From Prevotella sp. UBA2444 (GTDB lineage: Bacteria > Bacteroidota > Bacteroidia > Bacteroidales > Bacteroidaceae), in the NCBI GenBank assembly GCA_002342665.1, contig DDQK01000018.1:7245-69354 (forward strand): 62,110 nucleotides of DNA. Reading direction: 5' to 3'. How positions within the stretch are numbered: position 1 is the stretch's first letter; the number at the start of each line of letters is the position of its first letter. Of this stretch, positions 27,854 through 36,340 are shown one piece after another. A program made the translations under genes and the position numbers. A model generated the notes under the pieces. That model saw only the letters and a program-made list of their open reading frames with translations, had not been told where the DNA came from and made no database searches.

Positions 27854-29985
27854 AGTTTCTTGTATTTCAGGTCAATCTTCGTGTACTTATGTTCACTATT
27901 CCAGTGCTCAAAGAGTCCGAGCGACTTCGTGAGCGGTTTGCCCTGCTGCTTGTAGACGGTGCCACTCGGTGCATTGGGAATGAGAGCCGCCTCGCGCAGA
28001 TACTCATCGCAGTAGTTCAGACTGCCGAACTCCGGCCACTCGCCGATGATGATGTCCATCGCCACAGCATCGCAGGCCACCTCGTCCTGGCTGACAATGA
28101 GCGAGCAGGCCCAGTCGCCGTTGAAAGGTTCCTTCATCCACTTCGGGTTGGGTGCCCCGTTCACGTCGCGAGAACCATAGGTGCCGTCGATAAGCAGCAG
28201 CAGGGCCTTCTGTCCCATGTCCTTGTGCGAGAGCCAGTCCACAAAGGTCTTATAGCCGGGCTTGCCGTGAAGCTTGTCCTGCGACACGTTGTTGTGGGCA
28301 TTGCGCCGCCAGATGAGGTTGATGTCCGTCGCCCCGTACCAGTTCTTCGTGGTCAGCGTCACGCCTGGGCCGTTGTGCGTCTTCAGCAGGGCCGAGTTGA
28401 TCAGGTAGTCGGCATCCACGATGCACTTGGCCAGTCCGCGGGCCATCTTGCCGTTGTCCACGGAGTATTCGATTTGTTCAGGATAGTACTCACACTTCTC
28501 TCGTCCGTCACCGCCGATGTTGTCAATCATCCTTACCAAGGGGAATTCCCTATGTACCTTATTATATATAGAGTCGGTGATGGCTCTCGACGGCTCGCAG
28601 AGCACGATGTCCTGCTGACGCACTCCCGCGTCGCGTACCATCGAGCGCACCAGTGCCAGCGTCACAAAGGGCGATGAGTTCAGCTCGATGGTGTCGTGGT
28701 GGGTGATGGCGTTGTTCAGGTTCAGCTTCACAGCGATGCTCTCGCCTTTCTTATAGCCTCGGTTACCCCGGCCATGCTTCTTGTTGAAGTCGCGGAAGAG
28801 TGCCTGCCAGGCCTTCCTGGCCGTCGGCTCCCCGGTCAGCTGCATCACGGCCTCAGGTATCATACGGTCTGCCAATGTCTGGTCGTTCCAGCGATCCTCC
28901 ACCCACAGTCCCGTCTTGCCGTCCCACTTGGCCACGCCTGGCGCGTGAACCCACGCCACGCGCCCCGGATGGATGCCCCTACCCTCGCCCATCGGCTCGT
29001 TTGGGCCTGCGAAGAGTTTCGGCTTCTGGGCATTGAACTCTCCGAAGAACATCCTGTCGCGGTTCACCGGCTCGGAGAGCAGCTGGATGGTAGTCGAGGG
29101 CCCGAGGTCGGGATTCTTCCACGCCCTGAGCTGCCAGACAAGCCGTCCTTCCTTGTCCACCTCGATGGCCTGCACGGGGGCATTGGCGGTGTCCATCGGG
29201 GTTTTGTTCCACTCGTTGTACCAGTTGTTGATGATGTGCCCTCCGTCCTTCAGGCGCACGGTCTTCTGCGGCTGGGTGACGCCGTACTGCGTCGTGTTCA
29301 GTTGCCACACCGTCCGCCCCTGGCGGTTGATCTCCTGTATCAGGCCCTTGCGGCCCGTAATGAGCAGGTTGCCCGTCTTGGGCATCTCCTGCACCGACCA
29401 AGGTAAGAAGCCATCCCAACGGTCTACCTCACGGCCTTCACAGGTATATTCGTGGATGCAGCCGAGAGCCATGTTGGCTATCAGCAGCGTACCCCGGCTC
29501 GACAACCGGGCGTTGCGGAACTGTCCGTGTACGGAGCCCTTCTCCGAGACAGGCAGTTCGAACTCCCTGACGATTCGCTTCTGGGGTATCTCCATCACGA
29601 TGCACTTGGCGGGCTTGCCATTCTGCACGAACACCACATGCGTACGCCCGATAGGTTGCGCCGTGTGTATCTCCGTGCCCTCAGGTGCCTGATAGCTCCA
29701 CACGGTCGTGCCCTCACCGTCCACCTCGGCCACGCCATACTGATGGGCCACGAGGATGTGCCCGTCCGACATCAGCACGGCATCGCTGATCTCGCCCCTG
29801 TTCAACTGGTCTTTGTAACTCCAGCTCACCTGTCCGTCTTTCACGACAAACATGCGCCGCTGCTTGCTCTGTCCAGCATAGAAGAAGTCATGACGGCTCA
29901 AACTCTCATCGACTGCCGTAGCCGGCTGTGCCATGGTACCTGTAACGGCCCCCATCAGGGCCAACAATGTCAGTATTCGTTTCAT
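27850..29985 (-). CDS. Secreted beta-propeller / DUF362 fusion protein
   Basis: 711 aa from the ATG at 29985 (signal peptide 'KRILTLLALMGAVTGTMAQ'); an earlier ATG in frame would overlap the promoter. Residues about 25-330 form a PQQ- or arylsulfotransferase-like propeller ('GHILVAHQYGVAEVDGEGTTVWSYQAPEG', 'RGTLLIANMALGCIHEYT', 'TGNLLITGRKGLIQEINRQGRTVWQL'). Residues about 370-700 are DUF362 ('ESIAVKLNLNN', 'LALVRSMVRDAGVRQQDIVLCEPS', 'LKTHNGPGVTLTTKNWYGA', 'DEVACDAVAMDIIIGEWPE'). No iron-sulfur cysteines accompany the DUF362 part. It leads the operon with two GH2 enzymes and has a good promoter. Its function is unknown; it may act on or sense a pectin-derived product. Confidence 0.82.
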   Translation of the reverse strand: MKRILTLLALMGAVTGTMAQPATAVDESLSRHDFFYAGQSKQRRMFVVKDGQVSWSYKDQLNRGEISDAVLMSDGHILVAHQYGVAEVDGEGTTVWSYQAPEGTEIHTAQPIGRTHVVFVQNGKPAKCIVMEIPQKRIVREFELPVSEKGSVHGQFRNARLSSRGTLLIANMALGCIHEYTCEGREVDRWDGFLPWSVQEMPKTGNLLITGRKGLIQEINRQGRTVWQLNTTQYGVTQPQKTVRLKDGGHIINNWYNEWNKTPMDTANAPVQAIEVDKEGRLVWQLRAWKNPDLGPSTTIQLLSEPVNRDRMFFGEFNAQKPKLFAGPNEPMGEGRGIHPGRVAWVHAPGVAKWDGKTGLWVEDRWNDQTLADRMIPEAVMQLTGEPTARKAWQALFRDFNKKHGRGNRGYKKGESIAVKLNLNNAITHHDTIELNSSPFVTLALVRSMVRDAGVRQQDIVLCEPSRAITDSIYNKVHREFPLVRMIDNIGGDGREKCEYYPEQIEYSVDNGKMARGLAKCIVDADYLINSALLKTHNGPGVTLTTKNWYGATDINLIWRRNAHNNVSQDKLHGKPGYKTFVDWLSHKDMGQKALLLLIDGTYGSRDVNGAPNPKWMKEPFNGDWACSLIVSQDEVACDAVAMDIIIGEWPEFGSLNYCDEYLREAALIPNAPSGTVYKQQGKPLTKSLGLFEHWNSEHKYTKIDLKYKKL

Positions 29986-30014
29986 TTGTTCGTAATAGTT
30001 TGTTGTTTCGGGTG

Positions 30015-30045
30015 CAAAAGTAATAAAAAAAGGCCTCACTTACAA
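30015..30045 (-). promoter_or_regulatory. Promoter of the DUF362-GH2-GH2 operon
   Basis: TTG (30043-30045), 20-bp spacer, TACTTTTG (30015-30022), minus strand. The predicted start is about 20 nt before the ATG. Confidence 0.7.
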
Positions 30046-30066
30046 TACATTCTCCCATCAATTATG

Positions 30067-30294
30067 CTACAAAATTCCGTCAAGTCTTCTGTACAGCTCC
30101 GGCTGATGCCTCGGCGAAATGGAATCAACGATGCCCAGCTCGCCCAAGGCCTCACGAAGGGTAGCATAAGTCTTCCCACTCGGCTGCGGGGTCACACTTG
30201 CAGGGATATCCTCCTTGCTACACGATGTCAGCAGTACCGAGCCACACGTCACGGAGAGGCTCAGCAACAACAATAGTCTTGATACCTTTTCCAT
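30067..30294 (-). CDS. Small lipoprotein, 75 aa, unknown function
   Basis: A clear lipoprotein signal peptide with Cys25 (LTSC) leaves a mature part of only 50 residues. It contains a short helix-rich stretch ('KTYATLREALGELGIVDSI'). A strong promoter (30320-30350) precedes it. It lies upstream of the DUF362 operon promoter on the same strand with 81 bp between. No family recognised. It might be a partial gene, but start, lipobox and stop look intact. Confidence 0.65.
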   Translation of the reverse strand: MEKVSRLLLLLSLSVTCGSVLLTSCSKEDIPASVTPQPSGKTYATLREALGELGIVDSISPRHQPELYRRLDGIL

Positions 30295-30319
30295 ACAGCT
30301 TCATTTTTGATTTGTGATG

Positions 30320-30350
30320 CAAAAGTATATCTTTTTTTCTGAAAAGCAAA
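30320..30350 (-). promoter_or_regulatory. Promoter of the 75-aa lipoprotein gene
   Basis: TTTG (30347-30350), 19-bp spacer, TACTTTTG (30320-30327) on the minus strand. Confidence 0.75.
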
Positions 30351-30474
30351 ACATTTCCGACTTTTTCTTGACTTTGTTCTTTCATGCAAGGTCTCAAAGT
30401 TGCAATGATAAAAAATACTCAAAAAAAAGATCACCAATAACGGAAAAAGAAATCATAATCAGAGCATAAAGAAT

Positions 30475-30503
30475 GAAGGCTGCGTCATCGCGACGCAGCC
30501 TTC
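30475..30503 (-). terminator. Terminator of the third SusCD operon
   Basis: A perfect 12-bp stem, GAAGGCTGCGTC (30475-30486) / GACGCAGCCTTC (30492-30503), with a T-rich minus-strand tail (ATTCTTT). It lies 54 bp past the susD stop. Nothing else was seen in 30351-30474, which is AT-rich. Confidence 0.82.
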
Positions 30504-30556
30504 GTTCCAAAAAGACTAACTACAATACTTAATAACTATTATAACCTGCAAATGTA

Positions 30557-32698
30557 TTAATAGCCAGGGTTCTGCCATGCCTTCTTGTCGGCATCGGAGA
30601 GGTTGGAGCCGTCGGGGTTCTGCAGCGTGTCGATGAACTTCTGCGGAATGGGACGGTAGTTGTGACGGTCCTGAATGTTGGGCGCAGCCTCAGGGTTGAA
30701 GGCTTTGGCACGCTTCACGAGCAGGTTGCAGCGTGCCAGCTCATCCCAGCGGTTCCACTCGCCAAGGAGCTCACGAGTGCGCTCGTTCATCACGAAGTTG
30801 AGCATACGGTCGTAGTCGCTCGTGGCACCGATGGCTGTCAGCACGGCCTCATCCTCGGCAGGTAACTGACTGTAGCTCTTGATCTGCAGGTCGGAGGCGG
30901 CAGTGGTCTCCTCGATGCCGGTAGAAAGATAATAGGTGTTCTTGTGGGTCATCGATGCATAATAGGCATCGGTATTGGTCATGGCCTTGCCGGCGAAGTC
31001 CTTATTCTTCTTCGGCGGGGTGGAGTTAGCCGTTGAGTTGTCCTTGTCACCACCGTCGGCCTTGAGGAATGCCATCGAACCGTCGGTATAGTAGCTGCGG
31101 TCCTCACCGTCCTTCCACTGGCCACGGGCACGGAGTACGTTGATGGTAGCGATGGCGTCCTGATAGTTGCCCATACGCACCTGGCACTCAGCCTTTACAA
31201 GATAGGTCTCACCACTACGGGCCATGATGACATCACGATGAGCATCGCCCTTCTCACCCGTACGGGAGCCATCGGCCGTCTTGTTGATTCCGCAGAACAC
31301 GTTGGAGGTTGCAGTATTCTGGCTGACACCGTAGTTATAGAGCACATATTTGCCGTCCATGAATGTGGGGAAGGCATTGGGCACCCACTTGCCCGTGAGG
31401 GGATTGACGAAGCTGTGCGCCTGTCCGCCGCGTCCGAACGTGCCATAGGGCTCGCCGTCGAAACGGTGGTCGTCCTTCTTGTTGAGGATGAAGATGATAC
31501 CCTCGTCACCGATACCGGGCATCTGCTCGGCCGTGATACCGTTCTCCGCGATGACGTCGGCGGCACTCTTGGCGGCGTGGTTCAAGCCATAGACAGTCTT
31601 GAAGGTCTTCCACATACGGGCATCGTTGACATTGTCGAACACCGAGTAGGTGTACTCCGTAGGACGGCAGCGCTGGAAGTCCATACCGCCGATATACTGG
31701 CCGCGCTGTACCCAGCCACCAGAGAAGTTGGAGAACTGCGGGTCGAAGTAGTTATAGGTACGGTTGCCGAAGCGTCCCTGTGTGGTGGCATCCTCATTGT
31801 GCTCGGCGGCCATCAGGATCTCTGAGAGTCCCTCGTTCTTACAGTCGACTCCCGTCCACTTGGCATACAGGTCCCAATAGTCGGGAGCCAGCGGACAGGC
31901 TTTGATAACCTCGTCGCAGAGGGAGATGGCCCGTGTGAGGTCGGCATTCTTGTCGTACTTACCAGCCCAACTGGTGCAGCGCTCCGACTGTCGATACAAC
32001 AGGGCTTTGGCCAGGAAGTGGGCGGCAGTGTACTTGGTCCAGGTGCCATTGCCGCGCCATTTATCGGTAGGCAGCATGTTGTAAGCCTGTTCCAGGTCGG
32101 CAATGACCTGATTGAGGGTCTCTTCTTCAGAGGCACGAGTGAAGTCCTTCTTGATCTCACCATTTGAAGGCTCAGTCTGGATGACCACGCCACCATACTG
32201 GGCGAACAGGCGATAATAGTTATAGCCACGGAGGAAGTAAGCCTCGCCGAGGGCCTTGTTGCGGCTGTCTTCATTAGCCACATTGACGGCCTTGGCAATC
32301 ACCAGATTGGCCGTAGCGATACCGTAGTACATCTCATCCCAGAGAGCCGACACAGCGGGACAGTTCTTGTTGGCCGCGCCCAGAGCCGGAGTACAGTCAA
32401 GAGGATTGAGGCGGTTGTCGTAGGTGTTCCAGGGTTCCGAGGTCAGGTCGGCACCATTGGTAAACTCGTCGCAGCCATAGAGGGTGATACCGTATGCCCA
32501 TTCATAACCGAAGTGCCAGCGGATGTTTCCGTACAGGCCGGCAGCCATCTTCAAGGCACCTGTTTCGTCTTCAAGCAGTGCGTCTGTCACCTTGTGGCCG
32601 GCATCCTCCTTGAGGAACTCATCGCTACAAGAGGTCATGCCCACCAAGGTCAGCATCGAAAGCGCACCACAAACTATTTTATTGCTGATATATTTCAT
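30557..32698 (-). CDS. SusD/RagB-family nutrient-binding lipoprotein (pair 3)
   Basis: 713 aa from the ATG at 32698. A TTG six codons upstream is a poorer start because the lipoprotein signal begins at MKYISNK. The lipobox is Cys24, followed by SDE, an acidic surface-export type signal. Family signatures: 'RSGETYLVKAECQVRMGNYQDAIATINVLRARG', 'FVMNERTRELLGEWNRWDELAR' and 'HNYRPIPQKFIDTL'. Large for SusD, with long insertions in the middle. It is paired with the susC 50 bp upstream, the gap filled by period-7 repeats. Role: surface glycan capture; RG-I specificity is inferred from the locus. Confidence 0.94.
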   Translation of the reverse strand: MKYISNKIVCGALSMLTLVGMTSCSDEFLKEDAGHKVTDALLEDETGALKMAAGLYGNIRWHFGYEWAYGITLYGCDEFTNGADLTSEPWNTYDNRLNPLDCTPALGAANKNCPAVSALWDEMYYGIATANLVIAKAVNVANEDSRNKALGEAYFLRGYNYYRLFAQYGGVVIQTEPSNGEIKKDFTRASEEETLNQVIADLEQAYNMLPTDKWRGNGTWTKYTAAHFLAKALLYRQSERCTSWAGKYDKNADLTRAISLCDEVIKACPLAPDYWDLYAKWTGVDCKNEGLSEILMAAEHNEDATTQGRFGNRTYNYFDPQFSNFSGGWVQRGQYIGGMDFQRCRPTEYTYSVFDNVNDARMWKTFKTVYGLNHAAKSAADVIAENGITAEQMPGIGDEGIIFILNKKDDHRFDGEPYGTFGRGGQAHSFVNPLTGKWVPNAFPTFMDGKYVLYNYGVSQNTATSNVFCGINKTADGSRTGEKGDAHRDVIMARSGETYLVKAECQVRMGNYQDAIATINVLRARGQWKDGEDRSYYTDGSMAFLKADGGDKDNSTANSTPPKKNKDFAGKAMTNTDAYYASMTHKNTYYLSTGIEETTAASDLQIKSYSQLPAEDEAVLTAIGATSDYDRMLNFVMNERTRELLGEWNRWDELARCNLLVKRAKAFNPEAAPNIQDRHNYRPIPQKFIDTLQNPDGSNLSDADKKAWQNPGY

Positions 32699-32713
32699 AA
32701 TGATATACTTTTT

Positions 32714-32748
32714 CAATTATCAATGTTCAATTCTCAATGTACAATTTC
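32714..32748. repeat. Heptamer array between susC and susD (pair 3)
   Basis: CAAT recurs every 7 bp five times (CAATTAT, CAATGTT, CAATTCT, CAATGTA, CAATTTC), filling the gap between the susC stop and the susD start. Confidence 0.65.
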
Positions 32749-35700
32749 TCAGAAATCTACCTGCAGACCTACGGTGAAGCCACGATTGTAGAAGGTAGCA
32801 CCCGTGTCGAGATCCATGAAGTCGACTGACGAGTAGAGCATGCCGAGGTTGCGGCCCTGCACATAGACCTTGATGCCGTTGATGCCGATGGCCCTGCAGA
32901 TGCTCTTGTCGAAGTTGTAGCCCAGAGAGAGGTTGCGGATCTTGACGAACGAGGCACTCTTGAAGCCGAGCAGTCCTGCGTAGGGATCGCCGCCAGCCTG
33001 GCTGTAGACGGGTTTCTGCCAGTCAGCACCGGTGTTCGACGGTGTCCAGTAGCTGATCTCGCGCTGCTGATACATACCCAGCTGACCCTCACCGCCAGTG
33101 CTGATGGTATAGCCGAAGCGGCCCTGCAGCTCGAGGGCGAGCTCGATGCCCTTCCACGAGAAGGTGTTAGACCAGCCTGCCGTCAGTCGGGGATTCTTGT
33201 TGCCGATAATCACACGGTCTTCAGCATCTATCTTATAGTCACCGTTCTGGTCGACGGGCTTCACGTTACCTGCACTGAACTTCTGTCCGTTCTCATTGAA
33301 CTTGGCCATCTCGGCAGCATCGCTCTCCTGCCAGAGACCGTCGGCCTCATAGCCATAGTGTACGGCTATCGACTCGCCGATGAACCATGCGTTGTTGATA
33401 TCGTCTTCCTTACCGTTGGCCAGTTCGGAGATCTCGTCCTTCTGCCAGGCGAAATTCAGGTTGGAGTTCCACGTGAAGTCCCTGGTCATCACGGGGATAG
33501 TGTTCAGCGTCACCTCGATACCCCTGTTCTTAGTCTGACCCACATTGGCCAGCATCGAGGGATAGCCAGAGAGCGAAGGCACGCTCATATAGAGCAGCAG
33601 GTCCTTGGTCGTCGACAAATACATATCGATGGTACCGCCGATACGGCCCTTGAGCACACTGAAGTCGATACCGAAGTTCCACTGGGTGGTCTTCTCCCAG
33701 CCCAGGTTCTTGTTAGGCATGGCATTGGAGCCGCTGGTATAATAAGGCTCGTTGGTGACGAAGATCTGAGAGTTGCCGGTGCTGAACGGCTGCCAGTAGC
33801 TGCTGATGACGCCGAGCGTGCCGTAAGGGCTGACGGCAGCATTGCCCGTCACACCGACACCCAGACGAAGCTTCAGCTGTTCGAGCCACGTGACGTCGCG
33901 CAGCCAGCTCTCCTGCTCCATGCGCCAACCCAGGGCCATCGAGGGGAAGAAGTCCCACTTGTTGCCCTCTGCCAGTACGGAGGCACCATCCCAGCGGGCG
34001 GAAGCGGTGAGCAGATAGCGGTCCATGAAGGAGTAGTTGACACGGGCCATGTATGACGACAGGGTGTTCTCCGAGAGGCCTGTGCCCATGGATGCCTGAT
34101 ACTGTGCATCGGTAATGTCGATGGCACCCATATTGTTCCAGAGGAACGAAGGAATGGTGACACCAACCTCGCTCATCGAACTGCTCTCATTGTTCACCTT
34201 CGAGGCACTCTGCAACAGGGTGACGCCGAAGGTATGGTCCTTGATGCTCTTGTTGTAGATCAGCATATTGTCGAGTGTCCAGGCGAAATGACGCTCATCG
34301 CCACGGGAGGCGGAGTTCTTGCCACCGGCACGGCTGATAGAGCTGCTGTCGAGGAAGTTGCCGCGACGGTAGTAGCGGAAGTCAGGACCCAGCTGTGTCT
34401 TCCACTGCAGGCCCTGCAGGGGCTGCCATATCTGTCCGAAGTCTATCTGAGCGTAGAAGCTGCCCAGAACACGGAAATTCTCACGGTTATCGTTCGACTT
34501 GGTCCACTCGTCGATGACGGAATAAGTATTGGTGGTAGAACCGCCAGGCTGGGTGATAATCTCGCCCTTCTCATCGTAAGGGAGTGTATAGCGGAGGATG
34601 TTCTTGGCTGCGCTGTAGAGCTCTTTGGCACCTGTGGATGTGCCGTATGGCACGGAGTAGCCGTACTTCTGCACGCCGTATGAGGCATTAATCGAGCCAC
34701 CGGCCTTGAACCACTTAGTGCCCTGCACGTCGGCCGAAGCTGAGAGATTGAAGCGCTCGTACTGCTGTCCCTTCTGCGTACCCTTGTTCTTCAGATAGCC
34801 GAAGGAGACGAAGCCCGACAGGTTCTTCGTACCGCCACGAGCCGAGAGCGAGTGCTCCTGGGTGACACCAGTCTGAGTGACGAAGTCGGTCCAGTCGGTG
34901 TCTGTCACCCTTGAGCCGTCCCATGAGCCACCGGCCCAGCCCTTCATCACATTGTTAAGGGCTGTCTCATCACCGGCAAAGAAGGCCTTATCCTGTTCCT
35001 GATTGGGCTGATCGCCAGGGGTGTACTTGTCGGGAGCTGAGTTATAGTATGCCCAGCGGCGCCAGGTGATATAGTCGCTGGCCGACATGGCAGGACTCTT
35101 GTCGACGATCTTCTCGAAGGTGAATGAGCCATTATAGGTGAGCTGCATCTTACCCTCCTGACCACGCTTGGTGGTAACGAGGACGACACCATTGGCACCA
35201 CGGCTACCGTAGATGGCCGTAGAGGAGGCATCTTTCAGAATGTCGATGCTCTCGATGTCGCGCGGGTTCAGCGTCTCAATGCCGCCAGCCTGAAGGGGCA
35301 CACCATCGACGACATACAGCGGAGCACTGGAGGCAGAGATGGAGCGGGTACCGCGAATAGAGATAGAACCCACGGTGCCCGGGCGCTCGCTGGTAGTGAT
35401 ATCCACACCGGCAGCCTTACCCTGCAAGGCCTCAAAAGCGTTAGATACGGGCTTCGTGTTGAGTTCCTTCTCGCCCACACGGGTCAGGGCACCGGTGACG
35501 TCGCTCTTGCGCTGCACACCATAACCTACTACCACCACCTCGTCGAGCAACTGCTTGTCTTCCTCGAGGGTGACATTGAACTGGCTCTTGCCGCCCACGG
35601 CGATGTTCTGCGTGCGGTAGCCTACATACGAAAATACGAGCGTGGCGTTCTGCGGCACACTCGGAATGATGAAGTTACCGTCGAAGTCGGTCACCGTACC

Positions 35701-35886
35701 CGTAGAGGTACCCTTCACCACGACGCTGGCGCCGATCACGGGTTCTCCCTGGGCGTCAACCACCGTTCCTGACACTTTTCCCTGCGCCATAGCCATCGTT
35801 GAGCAGACGGCCATCAGGGCAAGGAAGAGGAATCGCTGCCATCCTTTCTGGCTGCGCTTCTGGTTAGTCTTTCTTTGTTCTTCCAT
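32749..35886 (-). CDS. SusC/RagA-family TonB-dependent transporter (pair 3)
   Basis: 1045 aa from the ATG at 35886; an upstream TTG frame start is rejected. A long charged n-region precedes the signal core ('WQRFLFLALMAVCSTMAMAQ'). Then come the carboxypeptidase-regulatory-like domain ('VSGTVVDAQGEPVIGASVVVKG'), the TonB-linked 'LLDEVVVVGYGVQRKSDVTGAL' segment, the plug ('VVDGVPLQAGGIETLNPRDIESIDILKDASSTAIYGSRGANGVVLVTTKRG') and the barrel, ending 'GFTVGLQVDF'. It is divergent from the hybrid sensor gene, the usual arrangement for a regulator and the transporter it controls. Confidence 0.95.
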   Translation of the reverse strand: MEEQRKTNQKRSQKGWQRFLFLALMAVCSTMAMAQGKVSGTVVDAQGEPVIGASVVVKGTSTGTVTDFDGNFIIPSVPQNATLVFSYVGYRTQNIAVGGKSQFNVTLEEDKQLLDEVVVVGYGVQRKSDVTGALTRVGEKELNTKPVSNAFEALQGKAAGVDITTSERPGTVGSISIRGTRSISASSAPLYVVDGVPLQAGGIETLNPRDIESIDILKDASSTAIYGSRGANGVVLVTTKRGQEGKMQLTYNGSFTFEKIVDKSPAMSASDYITWRRWAYYNSAPDKYTPGDQPNQEQDKAFFAGDETALNNVMKGWAGGSWDGSRVTDTDWTDFVTQTGVTQEHSLSARGGTKNLSGFVSFGYLKNKGTQKGQQYERFNLSASADVQGTKWFKAGGSINASYGVQKYGYSVPYGTSTGAKELYSAAKNILRYTLPYDEKGEIITQPGGSTTNTYSVIDEWTKSNDNRENFRVLGSFYAQIDFGQIWQPLQGLQWKTQLGPDFRYYRRGNFLDSSSISRAGGKNSASRGDERHFAWTLDNMLIYNKSIKDHTFGVTLLQSASKVNNESSSMSEVGVTIPSFLWNNMGAIDITDAQYQASMGTGLSENTLSSYMARVNYSFMDRYLLTASARWDGASVLAEGNKWDFFPSMALGWRMEQESWLRDVTWLEQLKLRLGVGVTGNAAVSPYGTLGVISSYWQPFSTGNSQIFVTNEPYYTSGSNAMPNKNLGWEKTTQWNFGIDFSVLKGRIGGTIDMYLSTTKDLLLYMSVPSLSGYPSMLANVGQTKNRGIEVTLNTIPVMTRDFTWNSNLNFAWQKDEISELANGKEDDINNAWFIGESIAVHYGYEADGLWQESDAAEMAKFNENGQKFSAGNVKPVDQNGDYKIDAEDRVIIGNKNPRLTAGWSNTFSWKGIELALELQGRFGYTISTGGEGQLGMYQQREISYWTPSNTGADWQKPVYSQAGGDPYAGLLGFKSASFVKIRNLSLGYNFDKSICRAIGINGIKVYVQGRNLGMLYSSVDFMDLDTGATFYNRGFTVGLQVDF

Positions 35887-35974
35887 GTTACTTTTGGTTT
35901 TGTTAGTAAATATATTAATGATCAATATAGTTTTTTATTAGTCTCGCGTTAATAATAGTAATAGTTTCACGGTG

Positions 35975-35982
35975 CAAATATA
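35975..35982 (-). promoter_or_regulatory. -7 box of the third SusCD operon
   Basis: TATATTTG on the minus strand, about 90 bp before the susC ATG. A TTTG lies at 36000-36003, only 17 bp away, a sub-optimal spacing that fits a regulated promoter. The 36010-36200 stretch is AT-rich and holds no gene. Confidence 0.55.
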
Positions 35983-36227
35983 GCACTAATAGCGCAAGAC
36001 AAACTGCAATTTTTGATATTTTAACTTTATTTTCTGACATTCCAGACTTTTACCCTCCCTCATCCTTTCACAATCTTTTACCAAAGAAACACTAAGCCTA
36101 CCTCAGCGAATTACTAACTCATAATCAACTAACTAATGCAATAACTAACAAAGTATGAACTCATAATCGAGTGAAATTTTCGGGGGCAAAGGTAGGAAGG
36201 ATTTGTCAGATTCTACGCACATTTTTT

Positions 36228-36269
36228 CGTCATCTGACGTTCATTTTCTCGTCAGAATGCAGTTTGACG
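36228..36269 (+). promoter_or_regulatory. Candidate operator for the hybrid two-component regulator
   Basis: Two direct CGTCA copies (36228-36232 and 36250-36254) are 22 bp apart, two helical turns. Inverted TGACG copies lie at 36235-36239 and 36265-36269. The pattern CGTCAT-N10-CATTTTnTCGTCA recurs in the divergent PL22/GH35 promoters (42901-42927, and inverted at 41824-41850). AraC-type output domains of hybrid regulators commonly bind direct repeats about 21-22 bp apart. Binding is inference. Confidence 0.55.
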
Positions 36270-36313
36270 GAATTTTGTACCCCGGAAAATGTCGCGCATA
36301 CCATATTATTTAT

Positions 36314-36321
36314 TATATTTG
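36314..36321 (+). promoter_or_regulatory. -7 box of the hybrid regulator gene
   Basis: TATATTTG, exact match to TAnnTTTG, 19 bp before the ATG at 36341. No -33 TTTG at 19-20 bp. The candidate operator lies 60 bp upstream. Confidence 0.6.
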
Positions 36322-36340
36322 CACCAAAATCACGAGCAAT

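Noticed and set aside
35887..35925. Extended N-terminus of the third SusC from a TTG codon
   Set aside because: The ATG at 35886 gives a normal start. Comparable TTG extensions before the third SusD, the regulator, the PKD protein and ClpA were also rejected.
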